Source: Cryptomeria japonica | Taxonomy: Eukaryota; Streptophyta; Pinopsida; Cupressales; Cupressaceae | Assembly (NCBI RefSeq): GCF_030272615.1 | Contig: NC_081411.1 | Location: 153,255,971 to 153,319,970, forward strand | DNA: 64,000 bases | Direction of reading: 5' to 3' | Part shown: positions 45,094 through 56,484 of the stretch, one piece after another | Layout: every line of letters begins with the position of its first letter | Position numbering within the stretch: position 1 is the first letter of the stretch | Made by a program: the position numbers and the translations under genes | The notes under the pieces: model-generated | Told to the model about the DNA's origin: nothing | Database searches by the model: none | The model's input: the letters and a program-made list of their open reading frames with translations, nothing else

Positions 45094-46005
45094 TCAATCG
45101 AGAATCTTAGGAGTACTTCTATACCGTTCATGACAAAGGATTTGCCTGACATCTTCGGGGAGTACATGTTCTCCCATCCACATGGTCATTACTTCCTTAT
45201 TAACTGCCACGGCGATGGCCCAGTCAGTAGAACCGTTGGCCTCCCGATAAATGTGGGAAATGTAGCTTTTTTTGAAGGTGCAGATGAGGTCTCTAGCAGA
45301 GGTAATATTGTTGTTGATCGACCAAGAAGGTTCTGAGACCCCATTAAGACAATTTATGATATTGTTTGAGTCCCCTTCGATCCAAAGGTAGGGACAATTC
45401 CATTTTTTGGCTAGAAGGATACCTTGGAGAGCAGCCATTGCTTCAGCTTTATGGTTAGTTTGAACCCCAATAGGGATAGCAACCATTTCCTTGCACATTC
45501 CTTTGTCATCTCTTAGAACAGCTCCACAACCTAAGGGACCCGGGTTACCTTTGGCAGCACCATCAAAATTAACTTTGAACCAACCTTGGGGAGGAGTTTT
45601 CCAAATAGCATCAAGCCTTTTATTATGAAAGAGGTTAGAGCTATTAGAACACTTCATGTTCCAAGCCCTAAGAATGATAGCTTCCTAAAGGTTGTTCGCA
45701 ACACAAGGACCCTCATTGATCTCTATATTCTCCTGAATAGCCCATTGGATTTTCTGGAACACAATGTCCTTGTTGAGAGAAACATCCCTGAAGATTCGGT
45801 TATTTCTTTCTTTCCAAAGACCCCAAAGGATGTGAGGGAGCAAGAGCTGCCACAAATAACTCAAAAAAGAATTAGACCATTTTATGTTCCAGGAGGAGAA
45901 CAAATCTGAGATGTATTTGGGGAGCACCCAAGTAATGCTAAAACTAATGAGGAACCTTTCCCAAATGGAGGCTGAGAAGGGGCAGTGGATGGCCAGGTGA
46001 TCCAC
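45094..46005 (-). pseudogene. LINE3 ORF2 C-terminus: end of zf-RVT, linker and RNase H
   Basis: From 46005 the frame reads DHLAIHCPFSASIWERF (end of zf-RVT), then LWGLWKERNNRIFRD. After a TAG at 45685 comes a well-kept RNase H at 45657-45094 (FKVNFDGAAKGNPGPLGCGA, HKAEAMAALQGILLAKKW, LWIEGDSNNIINCL), with Asp, Glu and Asp present. It degrades the RNA strand of the RNA-DNA hybrid during target-primed synthesis. Confidence 0.9.
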
Positions 46006-48325
46006 AGACTCTTCTTCCTGTAGGCAAAGAGCACATCTGTTGGGGAAAGCAAAGCCTCTACTTTTCAGGTTGTCAAGGGTTAAGATTTTGTTGTGAAGGA
46101 TGGTCTAGAAGAAGAAGTTGATCTTGGAGGTAAGGCCTCTAATCCAGACTTTAGACTAGATGGGATTCACTAAAGGGTCAGGGGTCAAGATACCAAACAT
46201 GGAAGAGACAGTGAGGGTACCTTTAGGATTATGTTTCCAGATCAGGGAGTCAACTTCATTATTCAACCAAACGATAGATAGATGAATCTTAAGCTTAGAG
46301 AGGCTTGGGTGAATGCTTTCAATATTCTGCTATTCATTGCCCGTCCAATACTCAGCAACTAAGGAGCCATAAGATCTAATACAAGAGGGAGCAAAGGGGT
46401 CCCATTCATTGATTTCTATTAGAGGTTTATCAAAAAGTCAGGGATCCTCCTAGAATTGAACTTTCCTACCATTTCCAACTTTCCAGATCACTCCTTTAGC
46501 TATACTTTCTTTACATTTTGAAGCATAATTCCATATGTGGGAACCATTAATACTAATGTCAGAGTTGATAAAAGAAGACAGGGAAGAGGAAAGAAGAGAG
46601 TACTTACTTTGCCAAATTTTATACCATTCAGTATCAAGATGGAACATTCTTCAGACTTGTTTGGACATAAGTACTTCATTCAAAGTACGGATCCTTGTCA
46701 GTCCCAGCCCGCCATGTCTCTTCGGTTTACAAACTTGATCCCAAGCCACCAGGGACATTCTTTTCTTGTCCTCAACCCTAGACCAAAGGAATCTTCTTTG
46801 GATTTTCTCAATAGCATTAGCATACTTCACAAGAATTCTGAAAAGGCTGAGCGCATATATCAAAATACTTTGAAGAGAAGCTTTAAGAAATTGGAGCTTT
46901 CCAGCTTGAATAAGGAGGGCTCCTTTCCATCCAGCTAACGTTTTTTGGAATTTGTCCACTAGTGAGCTTCAGAAGGAGTTGGGAGGAGTTGTGCCCATAG
47001 GGAGACCAAGGTAATTTGCAGGAAGATTAGCAATCCTACACTTAATCAGTGGTAATTTGTCCACTGATTCTTTGTTGTCTTCTCTCCAGAGTGTTGATGA
47101 AAAAGACTTTGCTTTTGGTCCAATTGATAAGCTGGTCTGACGCAAAAGCAAACTTGCAAGTATTACTCTTCAAAATTTTATCTTCAGAGATACTAGAGTC
47201 CCCCATGATAATGGTATCATCAACAAATTGTTGATGAGAACAAATCAGATCTATAGAGGACAGGTGGAGGCCCTTAAAGGAGCCTTGCAGCACCAAGTTA
47301 TCCATACTCCTTCCAAAGCATTCTGCCATGATAATAAAGAGGATAGGGGAAATAGGATCCCCTTGCCTCAGACCTTTGGAAGCTTGGAAAAAAGGGGAAG
47401 GTGAACCATTGATAAGGACAACAAATGAAGTAGAAGAGATAAGATGGGTGATGAGATCCACAACTCTGGAGGAGAAACCAAAAGACTTGAGGACCTTCAA
47501 GAGAAAATCCCAGTCAACCCTATCATAGGCTTTGGAGAGGTCAAGCTTAAGAATAAGACCCTGCTTCTTAGCTTTAACTAGAGAATGGATGTTCTCATGG
47601 ACAGTGATAATAGAATCTAGAATTTGATGGCCAGGGACAAAACCTGCTTGCTGGTGACTGATAATAGTTGGAAGGATGAAAAGCAATCTAGTCGTAAGGA
47701 CCTTAGATATTATCTTATAAAAGGAATTGCAGAGGCTGATAGGTCTGAATTTGTCCATGGAGTCGACCCCTTGAGATTTAGGAATGAGAGCCAGAAAAGT
47801 GTCGTTGATTTCTTTCAGAAGTTTCCTAGCCCCGTAAAATTCCTTGACTCCATTGGTGACATCTTTCCCGACAATGTCCTAGAAATCTTGGAAGAACATT
47901 GGAAAACCATCCGGGCCCGATGCTTTGTTACCATCAAAGGAGAAGACAACATTTTTTATTTCTTGATTAGAAGGAATGGAGGAAAGGGAAGCGTTCTTAT
48001 AATCATCTATGAGACAAGCGATGTTAAGGAGAAAAGAATATTGGTCTTCAGCATCCAACCTATTGTCCCTCTTTAGCAGATCCAAAAAAAAACTTTTGGC
48101 TTCCTTTCTGATTTCCTCCTCCTTAGTAATCTCCCCTTTATCCACCACGAGTTTGGAGATCCTATTAACTGATTTATGCTTGATAGTCAACATATGGAAG
48201 AATCTTGTGTTCCTATTGCCTTCCTTAAGCCAGATGCTTCTTGATCTCTGCTTCCAGAAGTATTCCTCTTTGGCAATGATGTCGTGATACTTTTTGAGAA
48301 CCTCATTTTCTTCAACAATGGACAC
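46006..48325 (-). pseudogene. LINE3 ORF2 reverse transcriptase
   Basis: 48325-47879 is the linker and RT finger (EEYFWKQRSRSIWLKEGNRN, KASGPDGFPM). 47758-47042 is the palm (RPISLCNSFYKIISKVLTTR, LILKLDLSKAYDRVDW, GLRQGDPISPILF, QQFVDDTIIM as catalytic box). A frameshift near 47040 leads to the thumb at 46959-46651 (AGKLQFLKASLQSILIYALS). 46650-46006 is a decayed linker. The frameshift lies close to the corresponding one in LINE1. It has FVDD where most L1 elements have FADD. Confidence 0.92.
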
Positions 48326-48394
48326 AGTTTTGAAACCATCTTTCTAGATTTGCGTTTGGATTTCTTTGAGATCCTCTTGGACTTTACTTTTGGC

Positions 48395-50533
48395 CTAAAA
48401 TTTTTTCCCAAAGCTAGATTTATTCCAAATTCTTATGTTATCCTTAATGCTCTTAAGCTTCTTAACAACTCTATACATTGTAGTTCCCTCCACTTGGATG
48501 CTCCACCATTTCTGGATATTACTTTTGATGTCTAGGTGGAGGGTCCACATTTTTTCAAATTTGAAGGGGAAGTTTCTCCTTCTATTGATGGATTCAACAT
48601 TAAAGGTAATGGGAAAATGATCCGAGCCAACCCGAATGTGAGCCAACAAAGAGCAGAAATAATGACTAAACCAGTCATCAGAAATGAGAGTCCTATCAAG
48701 GTGGACTTGGATGAGGTCCGTACCGGTTCTCCTGTTAGTCCAAGTATAATTACATCCCTGGATTTCCAAATCATTGAGGGCCTAAGAATTTATGAATTCC
48801 ATAAGGGCTAATTTGCTTTCCAACTAGGGGGGGGCTTCCTCCATATTTTTCCTCTTCTCTCAAAGGAGTGTTAAAATCTCCCATAACCAACCAGCTAAGA
48901 TTCCTAAAGCTGTCCCTAGCTTGAACAAGATTTTTCCAGAAGGAGTTTCTAGCCTTTAAGGTGTTGGGAGCATGGATGTTAGTTAGGACCCAAGTGGTAC
49001 CATCTTTTATATGCTCGAATTTGATACTCGAGAAATTATTGTCCTGGATGATAATTTGCCCTTTGATAGAATTGAGATTCTAGATGGTAGCGATGCCTCC
49101 TGAAGTACCTTCAGAACTTCCACCACTGACTTTTCCATTTTTGAAAAACTTCAAAGATTCAACTTTCTCTTTACTCATTTTGGTTTCTTGAATTAGAAAG
49201 TGTAAAGCAAAAAAAATCGAACCCTAGTCGTTCTCCCCTCCCCAACTCCAAGGAGAGAGAAGGGAGAGTCACTAGGGTTGATGGTTTTCACTTAGGAGGG
49301 ACTTTACATTCAAAAGAGGGGTTGAAACCCACAAGATCCAATCCCACGCAATGCAAGATTGGATTCTATATGAGTTTCAAGGGTTGTGATAGCAAGGATA
49401 CCCTCTTTTGTAAAGAAATGTAGATAGAATGATTAAGCTAGGAATGCATAGAAAGTGAGAAAGATTCGCTTATAAACTGAGATAGGGATATAGGATGAAG
49501 TTGCGGACCTGGAATTAGCAATAAAATGTTGATACGGCACTGTCCTGCAAATTTGAGCAAAATTTGACGAGACGATGGCGCCCGGCATGCACACGGTCCT
49601 CCGAAAAATCCGCGAAACGAAGGGGGATCTGTTCGTCTCTACACAAGGATTCCAGATCTTCAATTTCAGCCACGTACCTGCAACCTACACATAGAAAAGC
49701 GAAGACGATTGGGGGGTTAGGGATTAGGGGTTTGCCCTTAGGTCAAACCCCGGTTATGGAATTAACCAAGAAATGAGAAATGCTGTAAATGTAATGTAAA
49801 ACAAGTACTAATACCTTGTTGTAAGGATGTTTGTATCCTTATATGCGAAGGTATAGATGTTGTTGTTTGTTGTATGTTGTATGTTGTAGCATGTGATCTC
49901 CTCTTCAATGGTTGAATCCTTGTCTTGAATGCAACACTTAGTCTTGAATGGAGACTTAGAATGATCAATTTCTTGAAGGAATGTTTGAATGCTTGAATGC
50001 TTGAATGTTTGAGTATCATTTCCATGTCTTGTACACATATGTCCTTCCTCCTCAAAATGGGAGAGGAAATGTAGTTTTTATACTTGCCAATTAGGGTTAA
50101 AAGATTGATTTTCCCGACCTTAGGCCGACCAAGAAATGTTATTTTCCAAATTGCAAACAAAAAAGGCCCGAAGTCCCATAGGAGACCGGGCCCAAAATAG
50201 GGCCAGGGACCAGGGCGCTGGGCGCCCTGGTCCTGAAGGACTAGGGTGTTGGGCACTCTGGTCCCACCTCCCGGGACAGCAGGGTGCAAGGAGGATTAGG
50301 CCAGGGTGCTGGAAAAATGCAGTTTTTGGTGTTGTGAGCAAGTTTCGGGGTCTCCATTCAGGTTTAGTGTTGCATCGCCATCGTGAAGACCCAAATGCGG
50401 TCGAAATTGCAAGTGTCGCAATTTTAGGACGCTACAGAAAGATATCAAGTTTACTGTCCCTTATTATATTCCTGATAATGTCTTGCTTATGGGGGTTATT
50501 AAGTCCCCTAATATTCCAAGAAATAATCTTCAT
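48395..50533 (-). pseudogene. LINE3 ORF2 endonuclease, split by a solo LTR
   Basis: ORF2 starts at the ATG at 50533 (MKIISWNIRGLNNPHKQDII), a standard APE-type endonuclease start. The solo LTR enters at 50436. From 49200 the reading resumes with LIQETKMSKEKVESLKFF, then WLVMGDFNTPLREKRK near 48880 (GDFN motif), YTWTNRRTGTDLIQVHLDRT and VGSDHFPI (His box), reaching 48395. The frame is kept across the LTR once one GAAAG copy is removed. It has stops near 49085 and 48795. Confidence 0.9.
49201..50436 (-). repeat. Solo LTR of a gypsy-type element
   Basis: 1236 bp beginning TGTAAAGC and ending GCTACA on the plus strand, flanked by GAAAG at 49196-49200 and 50437-50441. No internal region is present, so it is what remains after LTR-LTR recombination. 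A minus-strand TATA box (AAGTATAAAAACTAC, about 50070-50085) suggests minus orientation, starting TGTAGCGTCC. A GC-rich block at 50200-50275 has repeated GGGCGCCCTGGTCC-like phrases. It is not related by eye to the Gypsy T LTR. Confidence 0.93.
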
Positions 50534-50868
50534 AGGTACTTACCAATTCCTAACTCCTTAAGACTCTTCTGGGTTCCGTCTACAATGTTCTTGTTGGCCT
50601 CCTTAATTCTGACTATGTGGTTAGAGGGACGACTTGGGGAGGAGGTATACCCGACATCCACTTGAGCAATTCTGCTAGATTTTCTTATGAGAGAACTCAA
50701 AGGAGTTGATCCTTTCTTATTCCTTTGCTTTGGTATTTTCCATTTGGCATCTGTCTCAGGATCTGCAATCAGGTTGGTTAATATTTTAGATATTTCTTCT
50801 TCATTCCCCCATTTAGGAGTACTAGAAGCATTTGAGTCATTAAGATCATTGTTGGCTGATTTTGAGCT

Positions 50869-52282
50869 CTAAACTGAATCCGAGAGGTTCAGGCCCAAAA
50901 TTGCACATTTTTGAGCTTCTTCAATTTTGAAGCTAGGCATGAGCAAAGAGGGATCAGTATTTTCTTCTTGGGACATAGTGATTTCCCCCTCCTCTTGTAG
51001 TTCATTTCCTTCATAGGTGTTAGTCACCACTTCTGAAAAGTTGTTAGGGTGGTTAGTCTGGGCATTCTGCTCCCCCGCTTGAGAAGTGATTGGGAGGTAA
51101 ACTTTGTCTGGATCATTTCTCTGAGCTTCCTGAATAAAAGGCCTGGAGATAGAGGCCACTTCCGTCTTCTCCCCCAAGGGATGATTGGGGGTTTCATCTT
51201 TTATGTCTAAGCTTTTCACTTGCCAAACCTTTTTATCTGGGGTCCTTTGGTTCTCAGAGGGGGGCTTGGGTTGCTTGGATACTGCCTTGGGTTTGGTGGG
51301 ATATGACTTCGCCCAGTGCCCCACTTTTTTACAATGGAATCAGGCAAAGGGAATAGATTCATATTCAATATGTTGCTTCCATGTTCCCAGCTTTGAAACT
51401 AGATCTTTCTGATCCGGCATGTCTGCATCGTGGGCTACCCCTACGCAAAACCTAGCATGAGTGAGTCTCCTTTTAGAGGCTATAATTGGGTCTATAGAAA
51501 GCATTTCACAAAAAGAGTTTGTAATTCCAGATAAGATACTTTCAGCCCAATATTCCAGAGCTAAGCCTAACAACTTAACCCAAACAAGAACTTGTGAAAG
51601 AAGAGAGTCTTTCATATTCAGATTTGGTTTCCATTTGCGGAGGACCAAGGCTGTCTTTCCAACCATCCAGGGATTTCCGCAAAGAATCATGATTTTATCT
51701 TCTTTGTACGAAAAAGAAAAGGACAAAAGGCCTTTGGGAAGGGCCAAAATTTCAACATTACCCTTAAGGGCCCATTTTCATTTGACATAGGCCCTAACAA
51801 TTTCAATATTAGGATGTGGCCCCATGAATTTGCCTACCAAAGAGTTCGACATACTAGAAATGTTGTGATCCAAAACTAGATCAGGAATAGAGATAGAAAA
51901 CTTACCTTCAGAAGGATCAAATAAATTCCTGACAGGAGGGAGTGAGGATTTGCTAGTTGGTCTAGTTCCAAATAGAGAAGACCATTTTTTAGATTCTATT
52001 CCACTCACCCCAGAACCATCACATGGAATTCCTCCCCCACAGTTCCCTTCCCCCAAGGGCCCAGAGGGACCCTCAGGCTTATCTGGCAAGGTACTGCCAG
52101 TCTGCTGAATAGCAGCAGCTTCTAGAGAGTCCAGAGGCTTATCCTTCTCCCCTATGGGACCAGATATGATCTGGCCACTCCCATCATTAGAACCAGGGTT
52201 CCTACCTTGTAGAGAGTTTGAATTTTGAATTCCCCTATTGCCGCTTCCTTCCCCCATTTCCAAATTGCCGCTTCCTTGCCCA
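50869..52282 (-). pseudogene. LINE3 ORF1 (DUF4283 and CCHC)
   Basis: One frame in three pieces. A Gly/Ser/Asn-rich N-terminus precedes a DUF4283 domain (about 51880-51480: LVGKFMGPHPNIEIVRAYVK, GNPWMVGKTALVLRKW, VWVKLLGLALEYW). The zf-CCHC_4 knuckle reads FHCKKVGHWAKSYP near 51320, in which the first Cys position is a TGA and the last Cys is Tyr. An acidic C-terminus follows (to 50869). TGA at 51778 replaces a Trp codon of relatives. ORF1 binds LINE RNA. ORF2 starts about 330 bases further on in a different frame. Confidence 0.9.
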
Positions 52283-52300
52283 TTTAGAACAAGAGGTGTT

Positions 52301-52539
52301 ATGCATGTGGGATGTTTGGATATATCTCTAACCAATGCAGGATGAGACCAAATCAGATGAATTTCAGACCTATGCAGAGAAATGTTGTTTGTCGTGCATG
52401 CAATGAGACTGGTTACATTGCAAAATACTGCAGAAGTAAGAATAATGGTCTGGTAAACAAAGACAAATCAGATGAGAAAGGCAAAGCAAAAGGAGAAGAA
52501 ATAAAAGATCAGCACAAGAAGATGTGGGTCAAGAAATAA
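52301..52539 (+). pseudogene. LTR3 gag-like protein, C-terminal zinc knuckles
   Basis: The reading frame of 43194 continues here after the LINE3 target copy. The knuckle interrupted by LINE3 reads CYACGMFGYISNQC and the next one CRACNETGYIAKYC. Both have Tyr where the zinc-binding His is expected (CAT to TAT is one transition). A Lys-rich tail (KGKAKGEEIKDQHKKMWVKK) ends at TAA 52537. Confidence 0.82.
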
Positions 52540-52997
52540 TATTCCAATGAACAGAATGGCTCCTCACCTCCATCCGGTGATGGAACCTCATCCGGTAACT
52601 AGGGATTTTTGGCCTTAGGGGAAGTTTTTTATGCAGATTCATAGAACCCCCTCTTCGAATATATGTAATCAATTTTGGAAGGTTGCAAAAAAATTTATTC
52701 ATGTATGTAGATGTTATCCGGAGGATTGGATGAAGATTTGAGGCTCCAGTAAGTAATTTCATGAATATCATGGTAATCAATTGAAGCATTTATTACAACA
52801 CAAAATTAGGTTTTCAAAGGTTAAAAGGGAACTCCAAAATTTTATTTTTTACAATGCAACCAAGTGAGTAGAGCTGTACAATGAAATGAAACGTTTTGGC
52901 GATCTAAACAAAGCTTACAGTGATCTGAAGGTGAATTATTCTACCCAATTGTGAATTAAGGTATTTATCTATTTCACGAAGCTATCAGTTTTAAACC

Positions 52998-54391
52998 CTA
53001 GATCCAAATCGCATCGACATCTGGAATTGCTACCCAATTGGTTGTTGAAATTAAGGATAGAGCCAGACCTATTTTTCAAGAAACATCCTTTCAAGTTTGT
53101 TGAAGATGATCTGAAAGGAGTATTTTCTTTGGTACCCTACGACGTCCCTCACAATGAGGATGTTAGAGCATACATCCATTGCGATCTTGAGGAGCTTGGC
53201 AGTGCTGATATGATGACCTTATATAACAAATATTTAGTGGACAGTTTGGGAAATCTCAAACCAAAATATAAAGTTCTTCAAGATGAAGGTTTTTTGTAGT
53301 TCATCCATTTTCCATTGTTCAATGAAGCAGAGTGGATCCAGTATATTCTCAGTCAAGTCCATGATGAGTTCATATGGCTTGAAAGGCCTCATAAGATCAC
53401 TAAACAGGTAATTCAAGCTATGACATGCCTCAGTGAAACTAGTGAAGTACCTAGCCTAAGAAAGGTATCAATAACACAGTGATAGCCACTACTAGTTCCA
53501 AGTTTGACAATAGAGCAATGACTATAAATGACATTTTGGAGCATGATGTAAGGTTTGCATCGATGGTGGTTGGTTACAAAGTCTATCAATCAAGTAGACA
53601 AAACTCCGTCTCCAAAACTGCCATATATATTGCATATCAGATGCTCAAGGATGACATCAGGTATGATCTGTACAGTCCTCCTAAATGAACTGATGATTAA
53701 TTTGAAGAAAATTAAGCAAGACAAGAAGCACACCTTTAAGTGTGGATCTCTTCTTATATTCTTGGCCTTATACTTCTTGAATGGGATACCCAGTGTAAAA
53801 GGAAAGGTCCAATGGGCCTATGATAGACTGGTCGCAATGCAAATCAAGGAAGGATTGTGGGGAATAGGAGATGCCACGATGAGGATATCTGTATTATGGG
53901 GGTACTTCAAAACCTTTCAAGCCTCCATGAAGAGCAGAGAAAGAATCCCCAAGGAGATTGTAGAGAAATATGAACAAACCATTTGCTTCATGGTTGATAA
54001 AGATCAATGTCAAATGGAAGCGGTTGAGCCTAGGACAGTCTGGATCATGCCCATGGGGTATGAAGTAGACTCTATCACGCTTGAGGCATATGCTCAACAC
54101 CTATTGAGCCAACTGGTAGATCCCAAAGAAGAGAGATTTGGCACTTTCAAGGAGAAGGACTTGAGCCTACATCAGATTTTCTTTGAACCAGCCCAGAAGA
54201 GGAAGATCTGGAAGGAAGTAGAAGCGGTGGCAGAAAACATGGGGCTGACTAAGGAAGTCATGGAGAGGGCTAGAGCTCGCAACATTCTGAGAGAAGAAGA
54301 TGTGGTCAAGTCACAATCTAAACTGGTATCCTCATCTGCTAGGCAACTTCAGCCTAGTAAGTTTGCACATGTCTCCAGTTTGAACAAATAA
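52998..54391 (+). pseudogene. LTR3 unrecognised ORF, part 1
   Basis: This is coding-like sequence with frameshifts near 53065, 53470 and 53685 and a TAG at 53297. Readable blocks include FVEDDLKGVFSLVPYDVPHN, TINDILEHDVRFASMVVGYK, FLALYFLNGIPSVKGKVQWA and YEVDSITLEAYAQHLLSQLV. It has no enzyme motif and no zinc finger, and I recognise no family. It looks like a globular alpha-rich protein. It takes the place of pol in this element and may be a protein acting in trans, or captured host sequence. Confidence 0.7.
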
Positions 54392-56104
54392 ATACCTTCC
54401 CAAAATCCCAAACCAATAGTTTCTATCGATAGAGTGGATAAAAGGAAAAAGGAGAAGCCTTCTAGGTAGCATGTTGCAAAGGAACAAACTAAGTTGGATG
54501 AAGGAGTCTGAGAGGTTAAAAAAGACTGCAACCTATGCTTGTGTTGTTTGGAAGCCATCCGGTGATGCTCCACCTTCAAAGAAGTCAAAGACTCAAGGTG
54601 AGCCATTTAGAAGGTCTAGAGGGAGAAAAAAGAAAAAAATTGAGATTGATGAAGCCCTAGAATCTGGTAATATTAAGATTATTCCTCCTAAGTCTCTAGA
54701 AGAAATAAATGATGAAATCATTAAGGATGGTAACCTAAATAATCTTGCTTTATATTATGAAATTGGGGGTGATGATGAGAGGAGAGAGTTAGAGGAAGTA
54801 GTTGTTCATTATATGAATACTTTAGTAGAGCCTTAATTGAATTATAATCTAAGTTACCAAAAGACTTGTATGATATTTTGGATATCCAAAGAAATAATGC
54901 CTACCAAAAAGATGAGGAAATGTAGGAGTATATTTTGGTAAACTATTGTTTGGATATTTTTAGAGAAGAAACTAGCAATTTACTTAAGTTGGCCAAAGAA
55001 AAGTTTAGAAGTAAGAAAAGGGTCAACCAAATAATGCTCGGTAAAATTGATGAAGTTGCAAATGAGACTAAGCAGATTATGAAAGAATTTTTGATTAAAC
55101 AGAAATATGAAGTAAATCAACCTCACGTTAGCACCCACCTGGTAGAAGAAATTCCTAAAGACACTTCCATTCCGGAAGAACATACATAGGTCTTTGGTGG
55201 TCAGATGGATCAGCCATCTGTTGAACAGGTCGAGCATGAAGTAGTACAAGATGCACCCACTATAAATATTTCTAGTGAAGCTACTCAGGACCCTCCTGAG
55301 ATTGAGGTAATTATAGAAATGATAGCAGAGTAGATTTCCAAAGGTGAAAAGGATAAGAGGGAAAAGGTAGAGAAGGAGAAGAGTGATGAATCTTTAGAGG
55401 AACATCCTGTATTCATGGCTACGACCAATGTCTCTGACAAAGGTAAGTAGATTATTATTGAGGATGAATTTTCCCATGGTCTGATGGACTTGAGAACTCT
55501 TTCTCCTCTTAAAGAATTGAGACTTTCCACCCAAGCTCAAATTAAGGCAAGCGAAGATTTGTTGAAATATCAGTCAGAATAAAATGAAGTTATTAGTCTT
55601 GCTACTAAGGTTTTGGAGAAATTCTTACCCAATTTTGATAAGGATTTTGGTGCTTCTCCATCCAGAAAGCTTAAGAATTTATTAAATGTTGTTAATACTA
55701 ATTTTGTATCATTAGAAAAGGTTGCAGATGAAACTGTATAGAAGAGGTTTAATGAGATGAGATTGCAGAAGAATTTAAAAGATGTGGAGAGAGATAGGCT
55801 GAGAACTGCAATGAAGAGTATAGAAGAGGTCTTGGATGAGGTCAAAAAAATATTCAAATCATGTCTTGTTTTGCCCAAATTCACTATAGACATTGACCAA
55901 CAAATAAGAGAACTTGAGGGTAAGCTAGATAGTATAGGACAATCTTTCGCACCTCAATCTATTTTCCCAAGTACCCTTGAAGTGCAAATTTTGGATTACA
56001 CTGCCAAAATAAAGGGTTTGAATGAAGACAAGGATCGAATTTTGAGCAGAGTTGGTGAACTGAGGAGTTTGATAACTCCCTGGATGGATACCTTGTTGGG
56101 ATGA
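54392..56104 (+). pseudogene. LTR3 unrecognised ORF, part 2 (basic linker and long coiled coils)
   Basis: It continues part 1 after TAA at 54389. A basic segment (RRSRGRKKKKIEIDEALESG near 54620, possible nuclear signal) is followed, after a frame change near 54840, by about 390 codons of mostly coiled coil (LKDVERDRLRTAMKSIEEVL; IDQQIRELEGKLDSIGQSFA). Stops lie at 55187, 55331, 55448, 55580 and 55739, nearly all TAG. The unbroken ancestor of parts 1 and 2 would be about 1000 residues. Function unknown. Confidence 0.65.
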
Positions 56105-56336
56105 CAACAAGATGTAGTAAGTGCCTTAGCCAAACCTATTCCATCCGAGCTTCCTAGTCTTGAGATTCATGCATTTATATATAGTGCTTTAATAAATGTC
56201 TTTGATTGTTTCCTGATAGGATGAAATGAGTATTTGAAGTTCTTAAAGGTGACTTACTCAAACATATTTTTAATGTAAATAAGCACATTCATTCATTCAT
56301 TCATATGTGTTGGTGGATCCCCATCCTTTTCTATTG

Positions 56337-56484
56337 ATGTCAAAGGGGGAGAGAGAGAGAGAGAGTAGTAAAAAATTGAATGATCTATTTAGGGGGAGTC
56401 ATAATTCAGATTTTTGGTGTCAGAACAATTTTGGGATACTTATCATTTTTCACTAGTGTTGCCATCAATGCCAAAGGGGGAGAT
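56337..56484 (+). promoter_or_regulatory. LTR3 polypurine tracts (three) and a (GA)n run
   Basis: CAAAGGGGGAGAGAGAGAGA at about 56342, TTAGGGGGAGTC near 56388, and the terminal AAAGGGGGAGAT at 56473-56484 directly before the LTR. The terminal tract with its neighbours is identical to that of Copia A on both sides of the LTR border. Confidence 0.9.

Larger units (their letters stand above)
43195..52282 (-). mobile_element. LINE3: long L1-type LINE with ORF1, ORF2 and ORF3
   Basis: The 18-bp target duplication TTTAGAACAAGAGGTGTT is perfect at 43177-43194 and 52283-52300. On the minus strand: ORF1 (52282-50869), ORF2 endonuclease (from 50533), RT, zf-RVT, RNase H (to 45094), ORF3 (44810-43248) and a 3' end similar to that of LINE1. 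It begins within or just before ORF1, so it is near full length. A solo LTR (49201-50436) interrupts the endonuclease. All ORFs have stops. Confidence 0.95.

Noticed and set aside
52998-56104. Host gene trapped between repeats
   Set aside because: It lies between the PBS/gag-like gene and the PPT of one LTR pair with no intron signals seen, so it belongs to LTR3.
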